A stretch of DNA of 64,000 nucleotides from Ricinus communis (GCF_019578655.1 NC_063256.1:6944001-7008000), one strand, 5' to 3'; positions 14,087 to 26,400 are shown, numbered from the stretch's first letter. Program-made: numbers and translations. Notes: generated by a model not told the origin, from the letters alone.

Positions 14087-14330
14087 TAATACAATAGAAT
14101 TTTTTAAGAAAAATATAATTTTTCATTGATCATAAGCCTCATTATATACAACAGTTGTTACAACAGAGTTAGCTAAACTATAGGAAGTTTAAAACAATAC
14201 AACTAAGATCCTAACAATTTAGATTACATATTTTGATTGAGATTTATAAATATCAGTTTCTACAAAGTAGGAAAATACTCCTCTATTACCAGATATATAA
14301 AAAAAGATTTTCAAGTGGTTTTTTTTTGTA
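14087..14330 (-). mobile_element. 5' LTR of the copia element
   Basis: This lies directly outside the primer-binding site of the minus-strand copia relic, so it should be its 5' LTR. Read on the minus strand it ends at 14087 with TCTATTGTATTA. A TGTTAG at 14216 is one candidate left end, which would give a 130-bp LTR. A longer LTR reaching about 14330 is also possible because the style of sequence continues. No matching second LTR was found in the window. Confidence 0.5.
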
Positions 14331-14863
14331 AAACTAAAGAATGAAAAAAAAAGAATTATTTTTCCAATAAACCTATTTCTCATAAAAATATTTCTCGAAT
14401 TATTCTAATTTGTAGGAGTATGTCTGCCTTGCATTACCATTTAAACATCATGTTAAATATATACAAACATGAACTAATTATCATTTTAATTGAAAGTAAT
14501 TACCAATTATAAACATTAAACTTCTTAAATTGCTTAGATGATAAAATAATTTTCATATCGAATTTAATAGGCACCTTTCCCAATAAAAAACTATCACTAA
14601 TCAAATTAGACATATCAAAAAGATATAAAAAATACTTGTTAATATATTAGAAATTTTTACCTACATTCAAGGTATACTCCACAATAAAAGTGAATATATA
14701 TATATATATACATATATAACTTTACATGTTGATAGTGGATAACTGACACCTGCTTAATTGTTTAAAACTAATAAATATGTGTAAATCATCTATCTATTTA
14801 GTGTATAAATGAAAATATATATTTATGCTATACAATTTTTCTTAATATATATGTGGATGTGTT

Positions 14864-15370
14864 TGTTAGTTAATGTTAACTTCATTTTGTCCCATTTAAA
14901 GTGAAGAGTATTCTTATTAGAAAATTTATTGGGCCACACATGTAATAATGAAATGTGTTAAACTATTATTTATTTAGCCAAAATTAAAGTGATTTAATTG
15001 GTATAGAGTTTTATGGATAACGACATAATTTACCATGAAAAGTATTGTGCAGATACCATAAACAATATTTCTAATTTGATGAGGGATCAAATTAAAAAAT
15101 CATCAAATTAGAAATATTGAAATATGAAAAATTATGATCAAGAGTTATAACTTTGCAAAGGGTGATGATCAAGAGTCATGACTTTATAAAGAATTATAGT
15201 CCCTTATTGTAAAAAAATCTATAAATTCTCATTCATCCCCACAAGAAAATATAACTTAAGAAAATCTAAGGAAATTCTATAATTGAAAGAACACAACCTA
15301 TCAAGTTCATCTCTCAACAATTTAGTCAACACTCCTTAATCAAATTATTATGGATTCTAAAAGTACGCTT
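14864..15370 (+). mobile_element. Possible copia-type LTR remnant
   Basis: The stretch starts with TGTTAGTTAATGTTAAC followed by TTTTGTCCCA, and ends near GTACGCTTCCGCT (about 15363-15375). Both phrases are familiar from plant copia LTRs and their 3' ends. It contains two related short blocks (ATGATCAAGAGTTATAACTTT and ATGATCAAGAGTCATGACTTT, about 15137-15185) and a perfect 20-bp inverted repeat listed separately. No coding relic follows it. Boundaries are approximate. Confidence 0.35.
15063..15119. repeat. Perfect 20-bp inverted repeat (hairpin)
   Basis: Arm 15063-15082 (CAATATTTCTAATTTGATGA) is the exact reverse complement of 15100-15119, with a 17-base loop. The transcript on either strand would fold into a stable stem. 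It lies inside the LTR-like remnant. Confidence 0.9.
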
Positions 15371-15379
15371 CCGCTACAT

Positions 15380-16110
15380 TTTATTTATCTCTTGAATCAT
15401 TATAGGATACTAGTATGTTTCTTATTAAAACTATTATCATACTTGTTAATTTAAAGATTAGAAATAGGACTAAGATGATCAATTTATCCATCAATTCATT
15501 CTTTATAAATATGAAATTATAATAAAAAAAATTAAAATTAAAATTAAAATTTTACTCAAATTAAAATATATTTTTATCGTCCATATTAAGCATGTAAGTG
15601 TAAATATTCTAAATTTCTTAATGGATCATTAATCTTGTAATATATAGACATGGTATTCTATAAGTATTGTTTTATTTACTACAATTTATATTATTTTAAA
15701 TATATATTTTCCAAATACAAATATTGTAATGTTAGAAAAATAAATAAAAAAATTATTTATATTAGATTGGAATTAAAAAAATTAACGAATAACATTGTAC
15801 TTTTTAATTGTTCTTTTTATATATAAACAAGTTAACTGTACATGCAATAAAGTGACAGAATAAATATTTGTTATAATTTGTTAAAATAATATAAAATATA
15901 ATCATTATATTTGAGAAATATTTTTTCTTTTGTAAAAATTCAAATAAAATTAAAAAGAATTTGAAATAGTTTTCTAAGATTTAATAAATAAAAGCTAAGT
16001 AAACATGTTGGTTCACAACTATAAGAACTCGATAGCTAAAATATCGGCAAGCCTTGCTATCACTTATCAGTTTTAGCTTTTAAGTCGTGATTTCGATAAT
16101 TGCTATCGTA
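15380..16110. other. AT-rich spacer and promoter region of the ARM-BTB gene
   Basis: Very AT-rich DNA to about 16020, then the composition rises into GC-containing promoter sequence. No coding signal is seen. Confidence 0.5.
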
Positions 16111-16160
16111 TGGGAGTAAATGGCGCGCACGTTAGAATTTAAACTTCGTAACCGCCCAAA

Positions 16161-16221
16161 GGCGGGAAAACAAACTAAAAGCACGATATAATTAAAATTG
16201 GAAACCGAAATGGCGGGTTTT
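16161..16221. promoter_or_regulatory. E2F-like sites upstream of the ARM-BTB gene
   Basis: GCGGGAAA at 16162-16169 is the reverse complement of TTTCCCGC, the classical plant E2F-binding sequence. A second, weaker GGCGGGTTTT lies at about 16212-16221, and GGCGCGC lies at about 16122. They lie 160-260 bases before the ATG, in the likely promoter or 5' leader. Binding is inferred from motif match only. Confidence 0.5.
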
Positions 16222-16382
16222 ACACACCACCGGAGAAATAAAAAATAAAAACTATACCCATTATTTATCACCTTGATTATTAACCCACACCTTCCATTAC
16301 CTTCATTTCCAAAAGAAAAAGGAAAAAATAGAAAAAAAAGAAGCCAACATCTTCTTCCCCAAATTACCCTCCCTCTCTCCAA

Positions 16383-19300
16383 ATGGATCACCAAACAATC
16401 ACCGCAAGAAAGAGCTTGAAGAGAAAGCTTGAGCAGGACTTCCACGAAGATAGAGATCACGATCGCAATCGCAAGATTCCTGCTATTGAAGCCGACGATG
16501 ATGACACCACTCGCGAAGATCTCGCGCGAGATATTCAAGCGCATGTGGATGTCCTTAACTCCACTTTCTCTTCTCTTGAAGCAGATCGGGCTGCTGCTAA
16601 ACGCGCTGCTAACTTACTCTCTCAGTTCGCTAAGAACGGTAACTTTTTTTTTCTTTTTTATTTAAATATATATTTTTTATGTGATTAAATTTGTTTGTTA
16701 AGTGGATTTTATTGAATTCTGATTTTATTTGAATTTAGGATTTAATAGGTTTGATTAACTCGTGTATTTTTGCAGAGGAAATTGTAAATTTGATTGTGGA
16801 CTGTGGTGCTGTGCCTGCGCTGGTGAAGCATCTTCGAGCACCAACGCCTTCTAGAGGTGAAAGTGGACCAAAACCTAACGAGCATGAGGTCGAGAAAGGG
16901 AGTGCTTTTGCACTTGGACTTCTTGCTGTCAAAGTAATCAACGGATTTTATTTATCTTCATATTTGCATATTTCTTAGGTTATTAGCAGCATAATAAACT
17001 ACTACATTGTGACTCTGATCAGATGGATCCAGTTTCCGCTGTTGCTATATTTTATATTGACTCAATGTCGATTTTATTTTTTATTCATTTTATTTTTACT
17101 TCTTTTGATTATTTTTATTTATCATTTACATGTTTGTTGATTAATTGTTGCAAAAGGACAATGAGAAACGTCTATGATATGGTTAATACTACTTCATTTG
17201 TGTTTGGAAACTCTAGAGACACAAGAATTTCAATTCAATTCAATTCAATTTTATTTGGTCGATTATTGTGTTTTTTGAAAGCCCATAGTTACTATTCTCT
17301 CAATTAAATAGAAAGACACACAAGGCATTTTGAAAGAAGTGAAACTATGCTTGAGAAATAACATATGGTATACTCCAAACAAATCATAAAAGTTGCCTGT
17401 GATTGTTATTGGTTCCGTCATTCAATTGGAGTGACTTAAGGATGTCCATAGTGTATCTTGATTTCAATATCTGTTGTCAATCTTTTTCCCTAATGATTCA
17501 TCTTGATGCATTCTTAAATATAGAGTTTGTATCTTCAACTTTCAGGGTTGAGCTATATTGCAAACATTGGCTTTCTGTGTGTAAGCTATGCATATGAAAC
17601 TTCTTTTTTCCTGTAGTTCTTAATTTTGTAAATTTTCTCTATCACTTGATGAGTAGCCTGAGCATCAACAACTCATAGTAGACGCCGGGGCTCTGCCCTA
17701 TCTGGTGGACCTGTTGAAGAGACATAAGAGCAGTGGTAATTCTCGAGCAGTCAATGGTGTTACTAGGAGAGCAGCTGATGCAATCACTAACCTTGCCCAT
17801 GAAAATAATGGCATCAAAACACGTGTCAGGTGTGCTTGTTTTTATATTTGTTATGGGTTCTAAAGCTAGTTACCATTATATCCCTTCTAACATTTTGGAC
17901 TATACATTCAGGATTGAAGGTGGCATCCCACCTCTTGTTGAGCTGCTTGAGTTTGTTGATGTGAAGGTACAGAGAGCTGCTGCAGGGGCCTTGAGGACTC
18001 TTGCATTTAAAAATGATGAAAACAAAAATCAGGTAAATGAATTTTCTCAGTCACTCTTTCTGATTTACTTAGTGGGAAGGGGATACTGTTTTTGGGTGGG
18101 CAATATTGTTGATATGGAAAATAAACTTGCAGATTGTAGAATGTAATGCTCTACCCACTCTAATACTGATGCTTCAATCGGAAGATGCTATGATACATTA
18201 TGAAGCGGTTAGTTAGCTCGCACCTTTTATATATTGCAGTTTCTTTCTTTTACATTATGCTTAACTTGGCATTGACCGACTTTCAATGGGTTGCCAGGTT
18301 GGTGTTATTGGAAATTTGGTCCACTCATCTCCAAGCATAAAACGAGAAGTTCTTCTTGCCGGAGCTCTACAGCCTGTGATAGGATTGCTTAGGTAAGAAT
18401 GAAATTTAAATGTTTTCCCATTGATGCTTTTGAAGAATCATGTACTTGGTACTAATTGTACGACTTTGACAGCTCCTGCTGTTCAGAAAGTCAAAGGGAA
18501 GCAGCTCTATTATTGGGTCAATTTGCTGCCGCTGATTCAGATTGCAAGGTAGGAGAAATATCATCTGTTTGTGATGCTTGAAAATTGAAATTTATTTTAA
18601 CAATAGGGATATAATTTTACTGGAGCATTGCTTGCAGACTGGCACTCCTCACACACATATATGAGTGGGAATACGTGCATTTGAAATTTATTTTAGAGTT
18701 TAATTGTAATAATATTGAGGTTAATGCAGGTGCATATCGTTCAAAGAGGAGCTGTCCGACCCTTAATTGACATGCTCGAATCATCAGATGCACAACTCAA
18801 AGAAATGTCGACCTTTGCACTTGGGAGGTTGGCACAGGTTATTATGTATATCTTTGACCCATTGCATGGCATGTCTTATTACACACATGCATGAAACTGT
18901 TGGATGACATTATGGTTTTGACATTTATTTCATTTTATTTTTAATATCTGAGTAAGTAGGAAGCATGCTATATTAGTGATTCTGCTGTATGATTCATACA
19001 ATTCTAAGGAATGATTAGTGTAAATAATTTTATAAAATAATTGTTCATCAACATGTTCAACAAATAGTATAAGCATATGCTACTATTGTATCAAAGTTAT
19101 AACCTTTAAGTCTAAATCTTTATCATCTTTAGAAGAGAGCTCTGCGCCCTTTCTCATTATTTGGTTCTATATTGAGACCATGCATCTCTCCCTCTTTCTC
19201 TATTTGTCTCTTTCGCTTTCAATGGTTTGTAGTATGCTGTGAAAGGGTTTTCTGCTTTACGTGCTTGTTAGATACCTTTTCTAAATCATTACTTCTTTTC

Positions 19301-21954
19301 AATTTTAGGAGACACACAACCAAGCTGGCATTGTTCATAATGGTGGGATAGGGCCACTGCTTAGGCTTCTTGAGTCAAAGAACGGATCTTTGCAACATAA
19401 TGCTGCTTTTGCACTCTATGGTCTTGCAGATAATGAGGTAGGAATTAATTTCTTCTTTGCCTATTTTGGTTTATAGTGCAATAAGTTATTTACTCAGGCT
19501 GAAAGTTATTTGGATTATTTCGATAGGATAATGTTGCAGAGCTTGTCAAGGTTGGCGGTGTTCAAAAACTCCAAGATGGTGAATTCATAGTTCAAGTATG
19601 TTTTCTGATGTTTTTTATTTGCAATGGCTTCTTGGTACTTGAGTTGACTTATGCGCTTGTTTTATATTTAATAGAGCTGGAAAGTTATAGCTGTCTTCCC
19701 TTTTCTGATTCTGTTCGTTTGAATATTACTGTCTAGCTCTTATTATTCTGATTTTGTGATTATGCAGCCAACAAAGGATTGTGTTGCAAAAACATTGAAA
19801 AGGCTAGAGGAGAAGATCCATGGTCGAGTAAGTTGTCTAACAGGATATTTTGGTCATTCTTTACTTTGATTAGATCTTTGATTACTTGATAGACAGTTCA
19901 AGGTTTTTCTATTTGGACTGAGAATTTGGGCGCAATAGTTTTCTAAATCCTTTTATGCCTTTCCTTTACAGGTGTTGAACCACCTCTTATATTTGATGCG
20001 CGTTGCAGAGAGAACTGTTCAGAGACGAATTGCTTTGGCTCTTGCTCATCTTTGTGCTCCTGATGATAGAAAAGCTATTTTTATTGATAACAATGGTAGA
20101 ATTTCTGGTCTGCTAAATTTTTCTACCTTTGTTTCTTTATCAGTCGCATTCATATGGACTGGAATGGAGTAATTGATTTTATAATATATGTATATTTGAT
20201 TTCTTACAGGATTAGAGTTGCTATTGGACCTTCTTGAGTGTGGAAACAAGAAGCAGCAAAATGACAGTGCAGCGGCTATGTACAAGTTAGCCACCAAAAC
20301 TACGTCAGTGTCACCTGTGGATGCTGCTCCTCTGTCCCCAACCCCACAGGTAAGTTATTCATATGTTATCCTTTTGATGCATCTGCAATTTTTCCTTAAC
20401 AACTCTATGAATGTTTTGGGGGATATGACTTTTATACACGAGTATGTGCTTGAACTGAGGATTTTATTTTCTAATCATATGTGGTTCACTAGTTTATGTA
20501 ATTAGTTGTTTTTTCTTTACATAATTGCTTACAGCGCTTTTTTTTTTTTTTTTTTCCAAAAGGTGTTGAGACATAATTATTATGATTGGTTGGTTTGGCT
20601 GTCATCAATCAATTCATCTCTAGTGTTTTAGCCATTTGTTATCCTCTCATATTGGGGTAAAAACAGCAGCTGCAAAATTCATTTTTGTTCTTATTGTTTT
20701 TACCATAGGTATATTTGGGAGAGCAATTTGTGAACAATCCCACGTTGTCTGATGTTACCTTCTTAGTTGAAGGTAAGATAAATTTGCATACAATAACTTG
20801 AACTTCCAAATACCATACTAATGTCAATATTTTCCCTTTATAGTCATTACTAAGAGCAATGATTGTAATTTTGTTTGACCAGGTAAACGGTTCTATGCTC
20901 ATAGAATTTGTTTGCTTGCTTCTTCGGATGCTTTCCGTGCAATGTTTGATGGGGGTTACAAGGTGAGAAGTTATAACATCCTAAAAGCTTGCTTTTATAT
21001 AATGAATTTTCTATTTATTCTTTATTGTTGCTCTTGCACCAACTTGGCCCCCTAACAAATGCATTTACATTAGACAGCATAGGGAAAAGTAGTCAGAATT
21101 ACTCAGTTGCAGTTGCGATCTTACTTTTTGGTCAACAGTAAACTGTCAATTTATAAAGAAATGTTTGTTTAATTGATCTGTACAATGTCTTGCATTCTAG
21201 TTATATGTTTGCTTTATGCCAGGTAAAAATGAAATTTGCAGTTGCTGGTAAAATGGCTTATTAATGTCTGATTTGTTACTTCTGAAAATTGCAGGAGAGA
21301 GATGCTAAAGATGTAGAGATCCCAAACATTAGATGGGATGTCTTTGAGTTGATGATGAGGTGAGGTGTTGCCTTTGCTTCTTAGTTCCAGAGCGAACTTG
21401 CCTTCTGCTTTCTAGTACCTCACTGATGTGTGTTCTGTTTCTAGGTTTATATATACAGGGTCTGTGGATGTTGATATTGAGATTGCACAAGATCTCCTTA
21501 GAGCTGCTGATCAATACCTCTTGGAAGGCCTTAAGCGTCTCTGTGAATATACTATTGCCCAGGTCAGGTCCCGTGCCTTTTCAATAGCTGCTCTTCAATA
21601 ACATCGTTAACAGATTAAATTTGGTCTGATAAATTCTGTCTTATCTTCAGGATATCTCTGTGGAAAATGTTTCGCTTATGTACGAGTTATCGGATGGCTT
21701 TAATGCTTCTTCACTAAAAGAAGCATGCATACTGTTCATCTTGGAGCACTTTGACAAACTGAGTTCTAAGCCATGGTATGTCATTTACTTCACCTTTCCA
21801 ATTCTTTCCCAGGGTTATAGTTTAAAGCGCTATACTTTTCGATGTTTTGAAAATTTAATCCTGAGAATTTGCCAGGTGTTCTCGTTTGATCCAACAAATC
21901 ATGCCTGAGATAGACAATTACTTGCAAAAGCACTTATCAAGCCCATCCAACTAA
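16383..21954 (+). CDS. ARIA: ARM-repeat BTB/POZ protein, ARIA/ABAP1 family (19 exons, 704 aa)
   Basis: CDS join: 16383-16638, 16776-16933, 17657-17829, 17912-18032, 18133-18207, 18298-18392, 18473-18548, 18730-18837, 19309-19437, 19527-19595, 19768-19827, 19972-20095, 20210-20349, 20709-20772, 20883-20962, 21295-21359, 21445-21562, 21651-21775, 21876-21954. All introns are GT-AG, phases agree throughout, and the total is 2115 nt. The N-terminus has a basic stretch (KSLKRKLEQ, near residue 12) that may act as a nuclear signal. Tandem armadillo repeats fill roughly residues 60-420. A BTB/POZ domain begins near 529 (LSDVTFLVEGKRFYAHRICL) and is followed by a BACK-like helical tail. In Arabidopsis the family includes ARIA (710 aa, partner of the ABA factor ABF2) and ABAP1 (737 aa, replication licensing with TCP24). 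BTB domains commonly serve as CUL3 adaptors. The length is nearer ARIA, but the two were not separated by alignment. Confidence 0.95.
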
Positions 21955-22420
21955 CTTGAGGCAACCGTAGAGGATCCGTCGCATTTTAATCTTCAACTAA
22001 CCACTTAGAAGGAAGGCAAAGGAGGAAGGATGTACAGGAATTCTTTAGTTGAGCTGATTGCTATTAGTCTTCTTTGTATAACTGGGCTAATTCAAAAGCC
22101 ACAATTATTTTTCATCAGGTGCTTATTCACCACGCTAAGCATTGGAGCTCCTAGATGTACTCGTTGCAAATTTCTGACAACAGTATATAGTCCACACTAG
22201 GTAGTATTTTTACAAATTGTATCAGTTGTCAGTGTAAGGACCTAATAATTGATTGTTTTTAGGATGTTTCTTTCTTTTAATTTGTGAAGAGGAAGGAATG
22301 ACCGATAGTTACTTCGTATAACTGTTGTTTGCGTGCAATTAGATTTTCAAATAAGCCAAAAAGAAAAGAGAAAAAGAAACACAGTCCAATGCGATGCAAT
22401 TAGTGTTACGGCCTAGTAGC
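21955..22420 (+). other. 3' UTR of the ARM-BTB gene and spacer
   Basis: Non-coding sequence after the stop. No single canonical AATAAA decides the end, so the 3' UTR end is not fixed. It runs into the phytocyanin pseudogene on the opposite strand. Confidence 0.5.
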
Positions 22421-22439
22421 AGTAACTTGGCCGCATGGA

Positions 22440-22920
22440 CACAATTTGAACTGTTTTGAGCTGGGAGTATAGCAACATCCACTGCAGAAAGCTGTCTCGG
22501 GCGATGAAATGTATCAATAAAATTGCTGGCTTATTTAGGAGGATGGAGTCATCGCCAGAGGCATAAGTTGATATAGGAAATGTGGCATTGCAGGATTGGA
22601 ACTGTGGGTATCGATATAGGAAATGTTGCATTGCAAGGTTGGGCCTCTGGGCAGCCCACTATAAGCACATTGTATTATGCAGGATTGTAGTGAAAAACTG
22701 CAGTTCCACAGTAAGATATCTATAGAGAAATTATAGTTAAAGAGGGGAAAGGTGGGAAAAAGAAGTGCAGAAGCTTACGAAGAGGATCACCAACAAAGAA
22801 GTCCTTATCAGCAGCCCACTCACCGTAGTCAGACTGTTCGGCTAAAGTCCAACCAGCAGAATTACCAACCTTATAGTCCGCTGCGATGGAGATGGATGCT
22901 GCATAATATGCCACTGTCAT
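22440..22920 (-). pseudogene. Phytocyanin (early-nodulin/uclacyanin-like) pseudogene
   Basis: Exon 1 (22920-22779) encodes the end of a signal peptide and the first half of a plastocyanin-like domain (ADYKVGNSAGWT, then YGEWAADKDFFVGDPL). A GT donor and an 81-bp intron (22778-22698) sit exactly where phytocyanin genes have their single intron. Exon 2 starts at 22697 with LFHYNPA and hits TAA at once. Beyond it a 43-bp tandem duplication (22570-22655) disrupts the frame. The domain text then resumes (QSCNATFPISTYASGDDSIL), and another frameshift precedes the copper-site end (PRQLSAVDVAI). Upstream, the likely original start (ATGACTGTGCTGAAG, 22937) runs into TGA one base out of frame. The gene is therefore dead by several independent lesions. 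An intact protein would be a small blue-copper cell-surface protein. Confidence 0.85.
22570..22655 (-). repeat. 43-bp tandem duplication in the phytocyanin pseudogene
   Basis: Two adjacent copies (22570-22612 and 22613-22655) both begin GATATAGGAAATGT and differ at scattered bases. Because 43 is not a multiple of three, the duplication shifts the reading frame of exon 2. Confidence 0.85.
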
Positions 22921-23194
22921 GAAGACGATCACTTCAGCACAGTCATGTCTCAGTCACAATCACAATGCCAGAAATTTTCTTATTTTTGTTAATGTGAACT
23001 TACATATACATATACGTGAAACTTGTTCGAGTACAAACCGAAAATTCATCTGCCAGTCACCAAAACTTCATGCCCGGCTTTCACGCCTCATCTAAAGATT
23101 TCTAAAAGATTTGGTGAAATGAAATCTTTTCTGGTATTTAATCTGAAGTAAAATAAAAAGAAAAAAAAGAACGCCAGAATCACCCTTCTCGCTT

Positions 23195-23242
23195 TGGGCT
23201 TCGTATGAAAGGCCCGTATTTAGAAGTTTGATCGTTGGCCCA
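23195..23242. promoter_or_regulatory. Site II-like elements upstream of the recycling-factor gene
   Basis: TGGGCT at 23195-23200 and GGCCCA (reverse complement of TGGGCC) at 23237-23242, with GGCCCG between them, lie about 165-215 bases before the start codon. Site II elements (TGGGCC/T) are typical of plant promoters for organelle translation and ribosomal genes and are bound by TCP factors. Function here is inferred from the motif and the gene's role. Confidence 0.45.
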
Positions 23243-23407
23243 TGGCTGACGTAATTAACCAGGATACTCGTAGCCCGCGTCGGGAATGCGGTTGTGCGTA
23301 CTCCAGTTCGAGCAACCAAACAAGGCCTTGAGGAAATGAGTTGCTCTTATCCACAATCCTTCTCTCAAATTCTCATTCTTACCCTGTAGTGTGCATTACC
23401 TTTTAAA

Positions 23408-26400
23408 ATGGCGACTCAGTTCTCTTCAAAACCATCTTTCAAAACTCTCCTCTCACTTCCAGGTTCTATTATAATTTTAATTATTAATCATTAATTCCTG
23501 CAATTTTACATTTTCTTTTGTACTACAGCATTTTTAATGTAAAGCACTTGTCATTTTATTTTCCGTAGGTTCATTTTGTAGCGTGCCACACTGTGTTAAA
23601 AATCATTCCAACTGTGCCAGTTTGCGTTTCTGGAACTCGTCTTCTAGCTACGCCGGCTCCGCCAAACTTTCCAGCAAACAGATCGTTGTCAAACACTTGG
23701 TGCAAAAGAGGCAAGTAAATAAGAGCTCCATATTCCACTGTGACTGTGTTGTATGATCGACAACTTAAGTTAACCTAATGTTGTTTAATATAAATAACAA
23801 TTGCGTGTGCAAAATGTTGTGCGAGTATGCAGAAGAGGTTTTGTGAGGTGTGCAACTATTGAAGAGATTGAAGCTGAGAAGTCATCTATTGAGAAAGATG
23901 CTGTGAGTGCATTTCAAATTTTTTTTGATAGTTCTTCTGTAAGATTTAATGTATGTAGTATCATAGCCTAAAACCTAAAGTTGAAGGCCTTGTGAGTTTT
24001 CAATGTAAGTGATTGACAATGTTTGGTTTGGTTATTATCAGAAAGCAAGGATGGAAAAGACGATCGAAACAGTTCGAACCAATTTTAATTCCATAAGGAC
24101 TGGCAGAGCTAATCCATCAATGCTTGATAAGATTGAGGTATAAAATCATTTTGTAGCTGTATGCAACTTGTATGTCATTTTTTTTCTTTTTATGAAAGCA
24201 CTCTTTAAGGTTTGATAATATATTTATATATTAACCCTATGCCAATAGTAAGAGTGATACATATACCTACAGTGGAAGTATGTGATGTAATTTCTTATGC
24301 ATTTTGCTTCTCCTTCCAATTTGGGTTAAATGGGCCACCTCTTAGCAAACATGAGTTTGCTTGTGCAATACTTGTTAGGGAATATCTACTCCATTAAATA
24401 ATTCTTCTGCTAAATTATTTATTTTCTCTTTCTGAAAGCTATGAACTTCGAAAAGATATGAAACTATGCATATGTAGGTGGAATACTACGGAACTCCAGT
24501 CAGCTTGAAGAGCATAGCTCAAATCAGTACTCCTGATGCAAGTTCTCTACTGGTCCAGCCATACGACAAATCCAGGTTTTTGCAAAGATTATATAACTGC
24601 AGAGCTGTGAATTTCTTAGGACCAGTAGACTATGTTCATTTACTTTTCTGGAATTGACATAAGATTATAGACTATGTTCATTTACTTTTCTGGAATTGAC
24701 ATAAGATTCATACTTATCGTTCCTTTTTCAGATGAAGTATAAGAGAGTAGGAACTAACCGGTTTCACAAAATCTCTAATTGCTGGACTTCCTGACAAGAG
24801 GCTTGTCTTTTCTTAGGGGTTTATTCAAATGAGAACATTTGCCTGTTTTCTTAACAATATGAACTGGATATCTGTCAAAAGCATCTTGAAAAATTATTTA
24901 CGTTATTTCTGTTATCTTTGCTTATTTCTGTTACTTATTGATATGCCAGCCTAAAGTCTATAGAGAAAGCCATTGTCAGCTCTGATCTCGGTTTGACTCC
25001 AAATAATGATGGAGAAGTCATACGATTATCCATTCCTCAATTGACATCAGAAAGAAGGAAGGTAGTTTCCTTTGGTCTATTGGGATGATGTGGCAAACCT
25101 AAATAATTTGGCAAAAGTTTCCTGAGTCCTGTAGTCCACCACATTACTTCATGCACTTAAATAATGTATCATGTAAATTGAATGTTAACTTGTTTATTAT
25201 ATCTAATTAATCCATAATCCTCCATATAGATGTTGGATTTACTATGTAGTTATGTTCCATTTGCAGGAGATGTCGAAAATGGTTGCTAAACTGGCTGAAG
25301 AGGGGAAGGTACATATCATATTTAGTTGATGGTTTGAATAATATTTGACAATCAGATCATTTATGAATAAGGCTAGATCTTCCTGGACCCACAGGATGTA
25401 CATGTAGCTTATAAAATAAATTTCCTGGTATGGAATAACCAGAAAAACTGATGCGAAAGTATGTATTTTCTCCCTTGCAATTATCTTGGTATACTGTTAG
25501 ATTTGGTGATGACATAACAAAATACAGTAAGTAGTTGCTTTCTAAAGTTGGTATTCTTAACTATCTCATCATTTTCATGTAGATCAACAGTTTCTAATAG
25601 GGGTATAATGTAACCAAGCGGATTTCTCAACTGTGTAAGTTGGGTTCCTCAAGATGCCTTCTTAAAGCTTGGCTTGAATGTTTCCTCTCAAGGTCAAGCC
25701 TGACTCGATATTGGCTCTTTGACTTCAAGCAGCCAAGCTAATTGAATGAAGGACAAACATTAAAAACTTCGAACTAATCATTTAAGGCCTTATCCTACAA
25801 GAAAGGCCCCAAACCAGAGGAGGATCATCAACATATGTGAGAACTAGAAGAAAGGTTCTGTTAAATAGAAAGAATGAGCATGCTTTAGGACATCCCCCAG
25901 CAAAAATAGAGAGATCCACATTCCTCACAGTATCTCCTTTTATTTTTCTTTTCCGGATTTTATTTCTAATAGATATGAGTCTTAATGCTATCTATTATTA
26001 TGACTATTTATGTACAAAATATGACCGGTTATTTTGAAGATATCATAAACACTACATTTAAGACTGATGATCTAGCTACAATTATTATTGAACTTACCAT
26101 CCTTGTGTTGAATTCATGTTGGATTCACTTATTAAATGAGCCTAAAATTAGTGTGTGAAATCTTAACTTAGCAAATGAAGGCACTAGCTTTTGTCAATTA
26201 CTTCCTAGCTGTTCGCCAAATCAACTACTTCATTTATGGTCTTATGGCTAGTGGACTGCATTAAAATAATTAATCTTTCTCCCAGTTTGATCCTTCCTGA
26301 TTTATAGGTGGCATTAAGGAATATCAGAAGAGATGCTTTGAAAGCCTATGAAAAACTTGAGAAGGTTTGAATTGGAAAGCATTGGCTTGCTTTTCCAGTT

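Noticed and set aside
16080..16544. 154-codon open frame on the minus strand
   Set aside because: It is antisense to exon 1 and the promoter of the ARM-BTB gene; composition is that of an opposite-strand shadow.
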